Shown in pieces: positions 53,120 through 61,592 of a DNA stretch of 64,000 bases. This DNA comes from UBA9620 sp965220695. GTDB lineage: Bacteria; Acidobacteriota; Vicinamibacteria; Vicinamibacterales; UBA8438. Both the position numbers and the translations under genes were made by a program. The stretch covers positions 5,742,646 to 5,806,645 of the forward strand of contig OZ244838.1 of NCBI GenBank assembly GCA_965220695.1. Reading direction: 5' to 3'. Numbering within the stretch: the stretch's first letter is position 1; each line of letters opens with the position of its first letter. Below the pieces are notes generated by a model. The model saw only the letters and a program-made list of their open reading frames with translations, made no database searches and was not told the origin of the DNA.

Positions 53120-53171
53120 TTTCTTCAAGACGGCGCTGTCAAGTTGAGACGGCGGCTGTCAGAGTACGTCG

Positions 53172-53332
53172 ATGACGAACCCACCGCCCAGCTATCGCGG
53201 ATACCGGTTTCCCCCTGAGATTTCAGTCACGCCGTCTGGCTCTACCATCGATTCGGTCTCAGCTTCCGAGATGTCGAGGATCTCCTCGCCGAACGCGGTG
53301 TCACGGTGACGTATGAGGCGATTCGATCGTGA
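53172..53332 (+). pseudogene. Fragment of an IS6-type transposase
   Basis: Starts MTNPPPSYRGYRFPPEI and then, after a one-base shift, reads SHAVWLYHRFGLSFRDVEDL and LAERGVTVTYEAIRS, the N-terminal zinc-finger/HTH part of IS6-family transposases (PPEIISHAVWLYHRF...). The catalytic part is absent. It overlaps the start of the next gene by a few bases. Confidence 0.7.
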
Positions 53333-54072
53333 CGCCGAGACGACCGGGAGTCGCCGGGACCCTGGCGTTGTTCGGCCTGCTGATGGGAACCGAGGCGGCG
53401 CGCCCGGTGCATACGCACGCGCCTCAGGTGCGGCCGCCCATGCAGACGGAAGCGGTTTCGGTGGTGATTCCCCTGCATGACGACGAGGGATGGCAGCTTC
53501 TGCGCTACCGCAATATCCCTCCCCATGACGTCGATTTCTCTCCTCTCGGGTTGCGCATCCAGGTCGACGATTCCGCCGCGCCGTTTGTCTACCCGCTATC
53601 GGCTCCGATGGCGGTCTCGCGTCTCACGGTGCGGGGGCGGGTCGATGGCGCCCTTCGCCTCGCGTGGCAGGCGCAGGGAAGCGAGGGCTTCGACGACTAC
53701 GTCTTCAAGGCAGGTCTGGTCCTGACCGGCAGCCGGCGGCTTGGCACATTCAGGAGACTGTTCGCTCCGGAATGGGTGCGGAGGTTGTATGGGCTGGCTA
53801 TGCCGGATCAAGGTATCTCGATCGTGCGCTTCTTCAACGTCGGTATCGACCCGGACCAGGTCGGACAGCGCCGGGTCCATCCACTAAGCGACCTGCTCGA
53901 GGAAGAGGTCGTGGCAGTACCCCGCGCCGACGGGACGTTCGACCTCGATGTATCACTGACCCCACCGGTCGAGACTGTCGCCGTGTGGCTGTCTTCCGAC
54001 GGCGACGACACAGGGTCGGCGTTCACGGTGCTCGTCGAGCGCATCACGCTCTCGACAGCGGTCCGGCCGTAG
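53329..54072 (+). CDS. Exported hypothetical protein
   Basis: 247 residues from GTG 53329. The N-terminus PGVAGTLALFGLLMGTEAAR is a plausible signal peptide. The body is a beta-rich domain with VSVVIPLHDDEGWQLLRYRN, RLTVRGRVDGALRLAWQAQG, EWVRRLYGLAMPDQGISIVR and FDLDVSLTPPVETVAVWLSS. It looks like a jelly-roll or DUF3047-type protein, but I do not recognise it firmly. Its start lies in the IS6 fragment, so the native promoter may be lost. Confidence 0.6.
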   Translation: MTPRRPGVAGTLALFGLLMGTEAARPVHTHAPQVRPPMQTEAVSVVIPLHDDEGWQLLRYRNIPPHDVDFSPLGLRIQVDDSAAPFVYPLSAPMAVSRLTVRGRVDGALRLAWQAQGSEGFDDYVFKAGLVLTGSRRLGTFRRLFAPEWVRRLYGLAMPDQGISIVRFFNVGIDPDQVGQRRVHPLSDLLEEEVVAVPRADGTFDLDVSLTPPVETVAVWLSSDGDDTGSAFTVLVERITLSTAVRP

Positions 54073-54327
54073 CACCGGCCAGAGGCTACACGATCCGGGA
54101 AAAGGGCCTTTTTGAAGGTGGCGGCGGCGCGCTTCGAGGAGTTGACGACTGCCTATGTTGGACCGAAATTGTACCGGCAAGCTGGAGATACCATTCCCGT
54201 ATCTGCCCTGCCCGCCGACGACGAAGCCATACTTTCATTGTTTGAGACTTTTTCAACAAGTCGTGAAATATATATATTTGGTGAAAATCTGATCTGAAAA
54301 TTTCATTATTTGTGGTATTTTCATCGT

Positions 54328-55410
54328 ATGCTGAATTCCGTTCATCCAGTGAATGACGTCGAGGGCCAAGCTGCTGAGGCGCTTCGTTTGCTCCTGGAGC
54401 AGGTGCCGATGATCAAGCTACGTAGTCTTACTCAGGAACCGCCACCGCGGAACCAAGGGATCGGCATGGTGGCGCACGTCCAGGTTTCTGGTCGGCGTCA
54501 TGCGCTGGTCTGCGAGGTGAAATCCAGTGGACAGCCGCGCCATGTCCGGATGGCATTGCTCCAGCTACGGAACTATGTCGCTCATTACCCGCACAATGCC
54601 ACGCCGGTCTTGATCGCTCCTTATCTATCGCCCGCTGCTCAGGCGCTATGTCGCGAACAAGAGGTGAGCTTTCTTGACCTCGAAGGCAACTCGCGGCTGA
54701 TCTTCGGCAGCATCTTCATCGAGCGCCGCGTTGCGAGCAAACCTGTTGTCGAGCGACGTAGACTCAGGTCGCTGTTCAAGCCGAAATCTGCGCAGGTGCT
54801 GCGAGTGATGCTGCGCGATCCACCTCGAGCGTGGCGAGTCACAGATCTCTCGGAGGCCGCCCAGGTCAGCGTTGGCCATGTCAGCAACGTGCGCACGGGT
54901 CTACTGGAGCGGGAATGGGCGCATGTGTCCGACGATGGTCTGTTTCTATCCAAGCCAGATGCGCTGCTGGATACGTGGCGCGTCGCTTACGAGTCACCGG
55001 CCGGCAAGCGGGTGACCTTCTACACCACATTGCATGGCCGCGCACTGGCGGAGGCCGCGCGTCTATTGCTCAGTGCAGATGGTGATCCAGGCATGGCGAT
55101 ATTTGCGTCGTTCTCGGCGGCCCAATGGCTCGCTCCCTATGGACGCACAGGCACGCAGTACTTCTACGCAGACGATGCCGGGCTGGAACGACTCCGAGCG
55201 GCCTTGAAGTTGTCATCCATCTCCAAAGGCGAGAACGTGCAGGTGATCGTGCCCAAGGATTCCGGGTTGTTCCGAGATACGGTGGAGCCGGCGCCAGGCG
55301 CCATCTGTACTAGCGCTGTCCAAACCTATCTCGATCTCGCTGTGGCCGGTGAGCGTGGGCGTGAGGCTGGTGACCATCTCCGCGAGCAAAGGCTGACATG
55401 GCCAAAATGA
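54328..55410 (+). CDS. AbiEi-like antitoxin with N-terminal nuclease-like domain
   Basis: 360 residues from ATG 54328 (an ATG at 54310 is also open). The N-terminal part has a restriction-endonuclease-like look (HALVCEVKSSGQPRHVRMAL, LQLRNYVAHYPHNATPVLIA, SFLDLEGNSRLIFGSIFIER). The middle holds a winged helix (PPRAWRVTDLSEAAQVSVGH) and the end is AbiEi-like (YTTLHGRALAEAARLL, AQWLAPYGRTGTQYFYADD). Such proteins are the first gene of type IV toxin-antitoxin or abortive-infection pairs. The next gene, a nucleotidyltransferase, overlaps it by 13 bases. Confidence 0.8.
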   Translation: MLNSVHPVNDVEGQAAEALRLLLEQVPMIKLRSLTQEPPPRNQGIGMVAHVQVSGRRHALVCEVKSSGQPRHVRMALLQLRNYVAHYPHNATPVLIAPYLSPAAQALCREQEVSFLDLEGNSRLIFGSIFIERRVASKPVVERRRLRSLFKPKSAQVLRVMLRDPPRAWRVTDLSEAAQVSVGHVSNVRTGLLEREWAHVSDDGLFLSKPDALLDTWRVAYESPAGKRVTFYTTLHGRALAEAARLLLSADGDPGMAIFASFSAAQWLAPYGRTGTQYFYADDAGLERLRAALKLSSISKGENVQVIVPKDSGLFRDTVEPAPGAICTSAVQTYLDLAVAGERGREAGDHLREQRLTWPK

Positions 55411-56434
55411 CCCCTGGCGAACCTCAATCTGCTGCGGAATATGACGATCGCACTACGGCGGCCGTCAAGATGGTGCTCGTCGAAATCGGCCAGGTTCTCG
55501 GGAGTTTCAGGGGCAAGTTTGTGATCGTCGGCGGAGCAGTGCCTTGGCTGCTGCTAGCAGCCCGTGGTGAAACCCCGCGTTGCACCGAGATTGGCGATGC
55601 GCCCGCTGAGCAAGGCGAGAAGAGGGAGAATACCGGTAGTATTCGACCGATGAACAACGCAGATCAGGGGGATGCAGCGTCGATCGAATGCAGCGGGGCT
55701 TTTGCCACGGGCTGCTAGCCAACGAGGAGATGCCGCACGTCGGCACACTTGACGTGGACATCGGTTTGGACGCCGAAGTACTAGGTGACGGCGAATACGC
55801 CACCCTCGTCGAGGCCTTGCGCGGACACGGCTATGACCAACGCGATGAGTTGCGACGCTTCCAACTCGTTCGCCAGATTCCCGTCGAAGATGGCGGCGCG
55901 CCTATCGATGTCATCGTCGACTTTCTGATGGCGCGTGACGCCGAGATTGGCAAGAACGATCCGCCATTGATCAGCGATTTCGCGGCGCAACGAGCCGACG
56001 GTGCCGAACTCGCTGCGCGTTTCTACCAGTTCGTGGCGATATCCGGGCCGATGCCAGCGGGCGGCACGAATCGTGTCGAGATTGCGGTCTGCTCGATACC
56101 AGCCCTTCTCGCGATGAAAGGGCATGCCGTTGAGGGGCGCTACAAGCAGAAAGATGCCTACGACATCTACTACTCCATCCGCAACTACCCGGGTGGACCT
56201 GAAGCGCTTGCCGAGGCATGCCGACCGCTTCTGAGCCATGCAAGCGGTGCCGCAGGCTACCATTTCATTGACGGCAAGTTCGATAGCGTTGATGGCTTTG
56301 GGCCGACATGTGTGCGCCGATTCGTGGAAGACACGAACGTGCTGGGCGGCCGCACTCCGGAACAGTGGCAACAGGACGCTTTCGGCCAGGTTGACGCGTG
56401 GCTCAAGGCGCTTGGTTTTAGAGGGGGATTGTAA
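55398..56434 (+). pseudogene. AbiEii-like nucleotidyltransferase split by a MITE
   Basis: Part 1 (55398-55557): VKMVLVEIGQVLGSFRGKFV then VIVGGAVPWLLLA. Part 2 (from 55715): NEEMPHVGTLDVDIGLDAEV, PIDVIVDFLMARDAEIG, YKQKDAYDIYYSIRNYPGG, to the stop at 56434. The VGG and DVD pair are the nucleotide-binding and metal motifs of minimal nucleotidyltransferases. A 157-bp element plus a 4-bp duplication separates the parts; removing these 161 bases restores one frame of 291 residues. The toxin is therefore off unless the element excises. It overlaps the AbiEi-like gene by 13 bases. Confidence 0.8.
55558..55714. mobile_element. 157-bp MITE with 4-bp CTAG target duplication
   Basis: Left end CAGCCCGTGGTGAAACCCCG and right end (reversed) CAGCCCGTGGCAAAAGCCCC are imperfect terminal inverted repeats of about 25 bases. 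CTAG occurs on both sides (55554-55557 and 55715-55718). It has no protein-coding content. Related single ends occur at 46354 and 60328. Confidence 0.82.
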
Positions 56435-56688
56435 ACTTTGCCAGATAGCGCATCGGTGCCCGCCGCCCTGCGCTGAACTATGCTGTGTGTTCACGGTGTC
56501 CCGACGGTGCCTGGGGATGTCCCGTGCACTGTTGAAACTCCGCGGCGGCTCGGGTGACGACTACGCGACCTGCTGCGACGTTTCGGCAAGGGCCGCGGGC
56601 CCGACTGACCTTGGTGCCGACAATCGTGTGTGCGAGACTTCTTCTGTTCCATGGGGTGTGACGAGACCGATTCGTCGAGGGGAGTGAT

Positions 56689-58119
56689 GTGAGCGACCAG
56701 CAGCGCGCGACGAGCGCGGTTGTGGATTTCGTCGGCCGGGCCCGCTGGCAGGATTTTCCGAAGGAGGCCGTGCGGATCGCGAAGCGATGCGTCATCGACG
56801 GACTCGGGGTCATGCTGGCCGGATCGACGCAGGACGCCGGCCGTATCCTGCGCGGCTACGTCCGGACGGTTGACGCGAATCCGGAGTCCACCGCGTTCGG
56901 CCCCGAGCCGTTCAGGAGCGGTGCGTCCTCGGCGGCGCTGCTCAACGGGACGAGCGGTCATGCGCTGGACTGGGACGACACGCAACTGGCGACCAGCGCC
57001 GACCGCATCTTCGGATTGCTGACCCATCCGACCGTGCCGCCGATGGTCGCCGCGCTGGCCATCGGTGAGCGGCAGCAGGCGTCCGGCAGGGCGTTCCTCG
57101 AGGCGTTTCTCACGGGTTTCGAGGTCGAGTGCAAGATCGCCGAGGCCATCAGTCCCGGCCACTACATGAAGGGCTTCCACTCGTCCGGCACCGTCGGCAC
57201 GTTCGGCGCGGCGGTCGCCGCGGCCAGGCTGCTGGGTCTCGATGGCGCCCGGATCGCGCACACGCTCGCCATCGCGGCGAGTTTAGCCTCCGGCATACGC
57301 GTGAACTTCGGGTCGATGACCAAGCCGCTGCACGTGGGTCGGGCGTCGCAGAACGGGGTGGTCGCGGCCGAGCTCGCTGCGAGAGGCTTCACGGGAGGCC
57401 GGGACGGTCTCGATCCGCCGTGGGGCTTCTTCCAGGCCTTCAGTCACGGTGAGGGCTTCGATGCCGACCGTATCGTCGGCAAGCTCGGCGACCCGCACAC
57501 GATCGTGTGGCCCGGGGTGTCGATCAAGCCGTACCCGTGTGGCGTGCTCGGGCATCCGACAATGGATGCCATGCGGCGACTGGTGATCACGCATGATGTG
57601 CAGCCCGAGAGCATCGTGGGGATTCGCGTGCGCGCCGGGTCCAACATCCTCAATCCGCTGCGGTACCCCATCGCGACCAACGAGCTCGAGGCGAAGTTCT
57701 GTCCGGCGTTCATGGTGGGCGCCATCGCGCTGCGGCGGAAGGCGGGCATTCACGAATTCAACGACGAGTTCGTCCGCAGTGCGCCGGTGCAGGCGATGAT
57801 GCGGAAGGTGGAGCGCGTGCTCGACCCGGAGATCGAGGCGATGGGCTGGGAGAAGATCCGCAGCACCGTCGAGGTGCATCTCGACGACGGCCGCACGCTC
57901 GTCGAGCAGGCGGACGAACGCTATCGGGGCGGGCCGGACCGGCCGTTCACCCGGGAGGAACTCCACGAGAAGTTCAGCGACTGCGCGTCGCTGGTGCTGC
58001 CGCCGTCGGCGATCGAGGAGACCTTCAGCATGGTCGAGGCGCTGGAGGACCTGTCCGACGTGAGCCAGCTTGCCCGCGTCATGAGCGCAGCCCCGGCGGC
58101 TGTGGCGTTGGCGCAATGA
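56689..58119 (+). CDS. MmgE/PrpD-family protein
   Basis: 476 residues from GTG 56689 (GGGGAG upstream). It matches the MmgE/PrpD fold: VDFVGRARWQDFPKEAVRI, DGLGVMLAGSTQDAGRILRG, LLNGTSGHALDWDDTQLATS, FHSSGTVGTFGAAVAAARLL and KPYPCGVLGHPTMDAMRRLV. Family members dehydrate or isomerise 2-methylcitrate or aconitate-like acids. It is first of a three-gene operon with a carrier (ATGA overlap) and a D-2-hydroxyacid dehydrogenase, so uptake and degradation of a di- or tricarboxylate is likely. Confidence 0.9.
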   Translation: MSDQQRATSAVVDFVGRARWQDFPKEAVRIAKRCVIDGLGVMLAGSTQDAGRILRGYVRTVDANPESTAFGPEPFRSGASSAALLNGTSGHALDWDDTQLATSADRIFGLLTHPTVPPMVAALAIGERQQASGRAFLEAFLTGFEVECKIAEAISPGHYMKGFHSSGTVGTFGAAVAAARLLGLDGARIAHTLAIAASLASGIRVNFGSMTKPLHVGRASQNGVVAAELAARGFTGGRDGLDPPWGFFQAFSHGEGFDADRIVGKLGDPHTIVWPGVSIKPYPCGVLGHPTMDAMRRLVITHDVQPESIVGIRVRAGSNILNPLRYPIATNELEAKFCPAFMVGAIALRRKAGIHEFNDEFVRSAPVQAMMRKVERVLDPEIEAMGWEKIRSTVEVHLDDGRTLVEQADERYRGGPDRPFTREELHEKFSDCASLVLPPSAIEETFSMVEALEDLSDVSQLARVMSAAPAAVALAQ

Positions 58120-59357
58120 CGCTCGCGTGGGTCTCGGTCGGGGCGCTCGTCCTGGCCGTCGCGCTGAGCGTCCTCACGACGATCAATGTCGGCATCCTGT
58201 CGCTGGCCATGGCCTGGCTGGTGGGGGTGTACCTGGGCGGAATGTCGGTCAATTCCGTCCTGTCGGGCTTTCCCGTGCCGTTGCTGGTCACGCTGGTCGG
58301 CGTGACGCTGCTGTTCAGCATGGCCGACACCAACGGCACGCTGTCCAGGTTGACCGGGCGGGCCGTCCGGCTCTGCCGCGGGAACGCGGGGCTGCTGCCC
58401 GTCATGTTTTTCGCGTTGGGCGTGGTCGTGTCCACGATCGGTCCCGGCGGCACACCTGCCAGCGCCCTGCTGGCGGCGCCCGCCATGGCCGTCGCGGGGA
58501 GGGTGGGCATATCGCCGCTGCTGATGGCGCTCATGGCCGGCAACGGCGCGTTGGCGGGCACGCTGTCGCCGTTTGCGCCCGGCGGCATCATCGCCAATGA
58601 CGTGATGGCGCGCATCGGCCTCGGCGGCCTCGAGTGGCAGACCTACGGGTACAACGTGCTGGCGCATTCGATCGTGGGCATTGGCGGCTTCGTGCTGTTC
58701 GGCGGCCTGAAGCTCTTTCGCAGACGCGAAGGAGACGCCGCATCCGTGGAGCCGGACGTCGAACACTTCGAGCGACGGCATTGGCTGACCATCGCCGGCA
58801 TTTCGGCGCTGATCGTCGCGGTCGTCGGCTTCGATGCGCACGTGGGATTGACGGCGGTCTTCATCGCCTCGGTGCTCACCCTCCTCGGGAGCGTCGATGA
58901 GCAGAAAGCCATTCAGCGCATGCCCTGGAGCGTCATCCTGATGGTCACGGGGGTGACGGTGCTGATCTCGATAATGCAGAAGACCCAGGGCATGGACCTG
59001 TTCACGAGCGGGCTGGCCAGCATTTCCAGCTCGGAAACGGTCGTGCCGATCATGGCGTTCGGGACCGGCCTGATATCGGTCTACAGCAGCACGTCCGGCG
59101 TGGTGATGCCGGCGTTCCTGCCGATGGTGCCGGACCTCGCGCAGCAGCTTGGCGCCGTCGAACCCGTTCGGCTCGCGTGGTCGATCACCGTGGGTGGCGG
59201 GCTTGTCGATCTCTCGGCGCTCTCCACCGTGGGCGCCCTGTTCCTGGCCGCGGCGCCCCCTGGCACCAACACGCGCGCGCTGTTCAACGCGCTCCTCTTG
59301 TGGGGGCTCTCGATGTCCGTGGTCGGCGCAGCGCTCTGCTGGATTCTGTTCGGTTAG
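58116..59357 (+). CDS. MatC/SLC13-like dicarboxylate carrier
   Basis: 413 residues, about 11 membrane segments. It starts LAWVSVGALVLAVALSVLTT and includes LVTLVGVTLLFSMADTNGTL, a conserved STIGPGGTPASALLAAPAM loop, MALMAGNGALAGTLSPFAPG and a second GTGLISVYSSTSGVVMPAFL. These paired GxxPA and SxxSGVVMPA elements fit the inverted-repeat substrate sites of SLC13/MatC carriers. The start overlaps the MmgE/PrpD stop. Substrate is likely a C4 or similar acid. Confidence 0.85.
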   Translation: MTLAWVSVGALVLAVALSVLTTINVGILSLAMAWLVGVYLGGMSVNSVLSGFPVPLLVTLVGVTLLFSMADTNGTLSRLTGRAVRLCRGNAGLLPVMFFALGVVVSTIGPGGTPASALLAAPAMAVAGRVGISPLLMALMAGNGALAGTLSPFAPGGIIANDVMARIGLGGLEWQTYGYNVLAHSIVGIGGFVLFGGLKLFRRREGDAASVEPDVEHFERRHWLTIAGISALIVAVVGFDAHVGLTAVFIASVLTLLGSVDEQKAIQRMPWSVILMVTGVTVLISIMQKTQGMDLFTSGLASISSSETVVPIMAFGTGLISVYSSTSGVVMPAFLPMVPDLAQQLGAVEPVRLAWSITVGGGLVDLSALSTVGALFLAAAPPGTNTRALFNALLLWGLSMSVVGAALCWILFG

Positions 59358-59360
59358 CCC

Positions 59361-60305
59361 ATGCGCATCGCGATTCTGGACGATATTCACCAGGCGTGGG
59401 AAGGCACCGAAGGCGTACGCCGATTGCGCGAGCGCGCCGAGGTACTGGTGTTCACGGGGCCGTTCGGCGATCCCGCAGCGCTACGCGGTTTCGATACGGT
59501 GATTGCCAACCGCGAGCGGACGCGCTTTACCCGCACGCTGCTCGAGCAGCTTTCCGACGTGCGGGTCCTTGTGCAGACCGGCAACCACGCGAGCCATATC
59601 GACTTCGCCGCGGCGCACGACCGCGGCATCCTCGTCGCCAGGGCGTCGGCCGGGCATTCGATCGGCGCCGCCGAGCTCACGTTCGGTCTGGCGATGGCGG
59701 TGATGCGACAGATCCCGGCCAGCGATGCCGCGCTCAGACGGGGCGAGTGGCCGGCGCCTTCGACGCAGGTGCTGCACGGCAAGACTCTGGGGGTCGTGGG
59801 CCTCGGCAGGGTCGGCCGGCAGGTCGCGCGGATCGGAAAGGCGTTCGGGATGCGGGTCGCCGGCTGGAGTCGTACGCTGACGGACGAGGCGGCGGCGAGC
59901 GCCGGCGCCGAGCGCCGCGAGCTCGACGACCTGCTGGGCGAGGCGGACGTCGTGACGATTCACGTGTCCCTGGCGCCTTCCTCGCGCGGCTTGCTCGATG
60001 CACGACGTATCGCCCTGATGAAGCCGACCGCGTTTCTGATCAACACCGCGCGAGGCCCGATCGTCGACGAGGCGGCGCTGGTCGACGCCCTCGCGGCGGG
60101 GCGCATCGCCGGCGCAGGCCTCGACGTCTTCGACCGGGAGCCTCTGCCGCCCGGGCATCCGCTCACGACACTCGGGAACGTCGTGCTCACGCCCCACATC
60201 GGCTGGCCGACCGACGACGGCTACCGGCGCTTCGCCACGGCGGCGTGCGACGTGCTGCTCGACTACATGGCCGGCCGTCCCGTGCCGGCGTTCGAAGGAC
60301 ACTGA
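59361..60305 (+). CDS. D-2-hydroxyacid dehydrogenase
   Basis: 314 residues, three bases after the carrier. It has a Rossmann site LGVVGLGRVGRQVARIGKAF (GxGxxG, about residue 148), the catalytic Arg region (INTARGPIVDEAALVDAL), a downstream Glu (DREPLPPGHPL) and the catalytic His in VVLTPHIGWPTDDGYRRF. It reduces a 2-oxo acid to the D-hydroxy acid with NAD(P)H or the reverse. In context it may act on the product of the MmgE/PrpD step. Confidence 0.9.
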   Translation: MRIAILDDIHQAWEGTEGVRRLRERAEVLVFTGPFGDPAALRGFDTVIANRERTRFTRTLLEQLSDVRVLVQTGNHASHIDFAAAHDRGILVARASAGHSIGAAELTFGLAMAVMRQIPASDAALRRGEWPAPSTQVLHGKTLGVVGLGRVGRQVARIGKAFGMRVAGWSRTLTDEAAASAGAERRELDDLLGEADVVTIHVSLAPSSRGLLDARRIALMKPTAFLINTARGPIVDEAALVDALAAGRIAGAGLDVFDREPLPPGHPLTTLGNVVLTPHIGWPTDDGYRRFATAACDVLLDYMAGRPVPAFEGH

Positions 60306-60327
60306 AGCACTTTACGGACAGCCCTGG

Positions 60328-60355
60328 CAGCCCGTGGTGGAACCCCGCGTTGCCC
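60328..60355. repeat. Single MITE end
   Basis: CAGCCCGTGGTGGAACCCCG and a few further bases (GCGTTGCCCCGAGG) match the left end of the MITE at 55558. No second end is visible. It lies between the convergent genes ending at 60305 and 60372. Confidence 0.6.
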
Positions 60356-60371
60356 CGAGGCGGGCGGCTGG

Positions 60372-61589
60372 TTACCGCGCGGCGTTCGAACGATGGATCC
60401 GAAACGGCACCACGGCGCCCCTGGCGCGCTGCGAACCCGTTGCGCCGGTCGCGTCGACCTCGAATGGCCGTCCGATGCGGTTGCCGGCGACGTCTTCGAG
60501 CGTCTCTGCCGCGACAAGCTGATACAGGCCCGGCGCCCACGGCGTGCGCGGCGTGAAGACCCAGCGCGTCTCGGCCTCCTCTACGCGGATCTCTCCATCC
60601 AACGGCTGCCCGGACCCGGTCGCCACCCGCAGGGCGCGGTGCAGCAGGCCGTAGTCGAGTGGGGCGGGGAAGTTCACCGCGAGCGGATCCCGCGTCCCGT
60701 GGACCGGAATCTCCAGCCGCCAGTCGGCGGGATCGAGGGCATGCTCTCGGGGCGGCCCCACCCGGAACTCGCGGCGGAACGGCGCGACGAGGGGCTGCCC
60801 GGCGGCGTCGCGCCAGTCCGCATCGATCACGAGCGTGTAGGTCCGGCCCGCCGCAAGCGGGCGGCCCAACTCCTCGTTCGGGAGGATGCCGCGCTTGACG
60901 CGCCCCGGGTCGTACAGAACGGTGAACCGCGTGCGGTCCGCGTTCCACAGATCGACCTCCAGAGGCAGAAATGCATCGGCAAGTGCGCGACCGTGCTCGT
61001 CGAGAAGGCGTATGTGCGAGGCGCCTTCTCCCAGACCCATGGGCGCGGAGAAGGCGATGTACAACCGGAGGTGGTTCGCCGGCACCACGGGAGCCGTCGG
61101 ATAGACCGCGACCACCCGGGTCGACGCGGTGAGGACCGGGGCTGGAATCTCGATCGTCGTGTCGAGCGGGCGCAGCGGCGCAGGCGCGGCGCCGCGTTGC
61201 ACGGATGGCAGGGATGACGGATCGAAAACGACCTCGTAGCGCTGACCGGGATCGAAGGGAAACCGCGGCGTGAAGCGCAACGCGCCGTCGCGCAGGCCGT
61301 AGGTCCCGATCACGGGTGGGAGGTCCGTCGAGGTCGGGGCGGTGCTGGCGACGTGGACGCGCAGGAGCGCCTGCCACCCGTCGCGTGCGGGCGGATTCCG
61401 TTCGAGATGCGCGAGGTCCTCGGCCGGCAGTCCCTCGACGTCGACCGTCCGTTGCCCGGACGGCGCGGCGCCCAGGCGAATACGGGGTTCGCCGTCAACG
61501 GGGCCGGGAACCTGCCCGCCCGTCTGCGAGCACGCCGGCGCGAGCGCGAGGGCCGCGGCCATGGCCGCGACCCCCGCCGTGCAGCGCAT
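60372..61589 (-). CDS. Putative lipoprotein with Ig-like (SbsA-type) domains
   Basis: 405 residues; the N-terminus MRCTAGVAAMAAALALAPAC ends in a lipobox-like ALAPAC. It has repeated beta domains of the SbsA-Ig (Big_5) type, seen in GALRFTPRFPFDPGQRYEVV, HLRLYIAFSAPMGLGEGASH, RTRFTVLYDPGRVKRGILPN and RWVFTPRTPWAPGLYQLVAA. Such domains are structural and no catalytic motif is seen. It starts three bases after the stop of the upstream secreted gene, so it is co-transcribed with it. Confidence 0.75.
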   Translation of the reverse strand: MRCTAGVAAMAAALALAPACSQTGGQVPGPVDGEPRIRLGAAPSGQRTVDVEGLPAEDLAHLERNPPARDGWQALLRVHVASTAPTSTDLPPVIGTYGLRDGALRFTPRFPFDPGQRYEVVFDPSSLPSVQRGAAPAPLRPLDTTIEIPAPVLTASTRVVAVYPTAPVVPANHLRLYIAFSAPMGLGEGASHIRLLDEHGRALADAFLPLEVDLWNADRTRFTVLYDPGRVKRGILPNEELGRPLAAGRTYTLVIDADWRDAAGQPLVAPFRREFRVGPPREHALDPADWRLEIPVHGTRDPLAVNFPAPLDYGLLHRALRVATGSGQPLDGEIRVEEAETRWVFTPRTPWAPGLYQLVAAETLEDVAGNRIGRPFEVDATGATGSQRARGAVVPFRIHRSNAAR

Positions 61590-61592
61590 TTC

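Noticed and set aside
57921..59390. 489-codon minus-strand open frame
   Set aside because: Opposite the MatC-like carrier; a hydrophilic His/Asp/Arg-rich shadow of hydrophobic codons.
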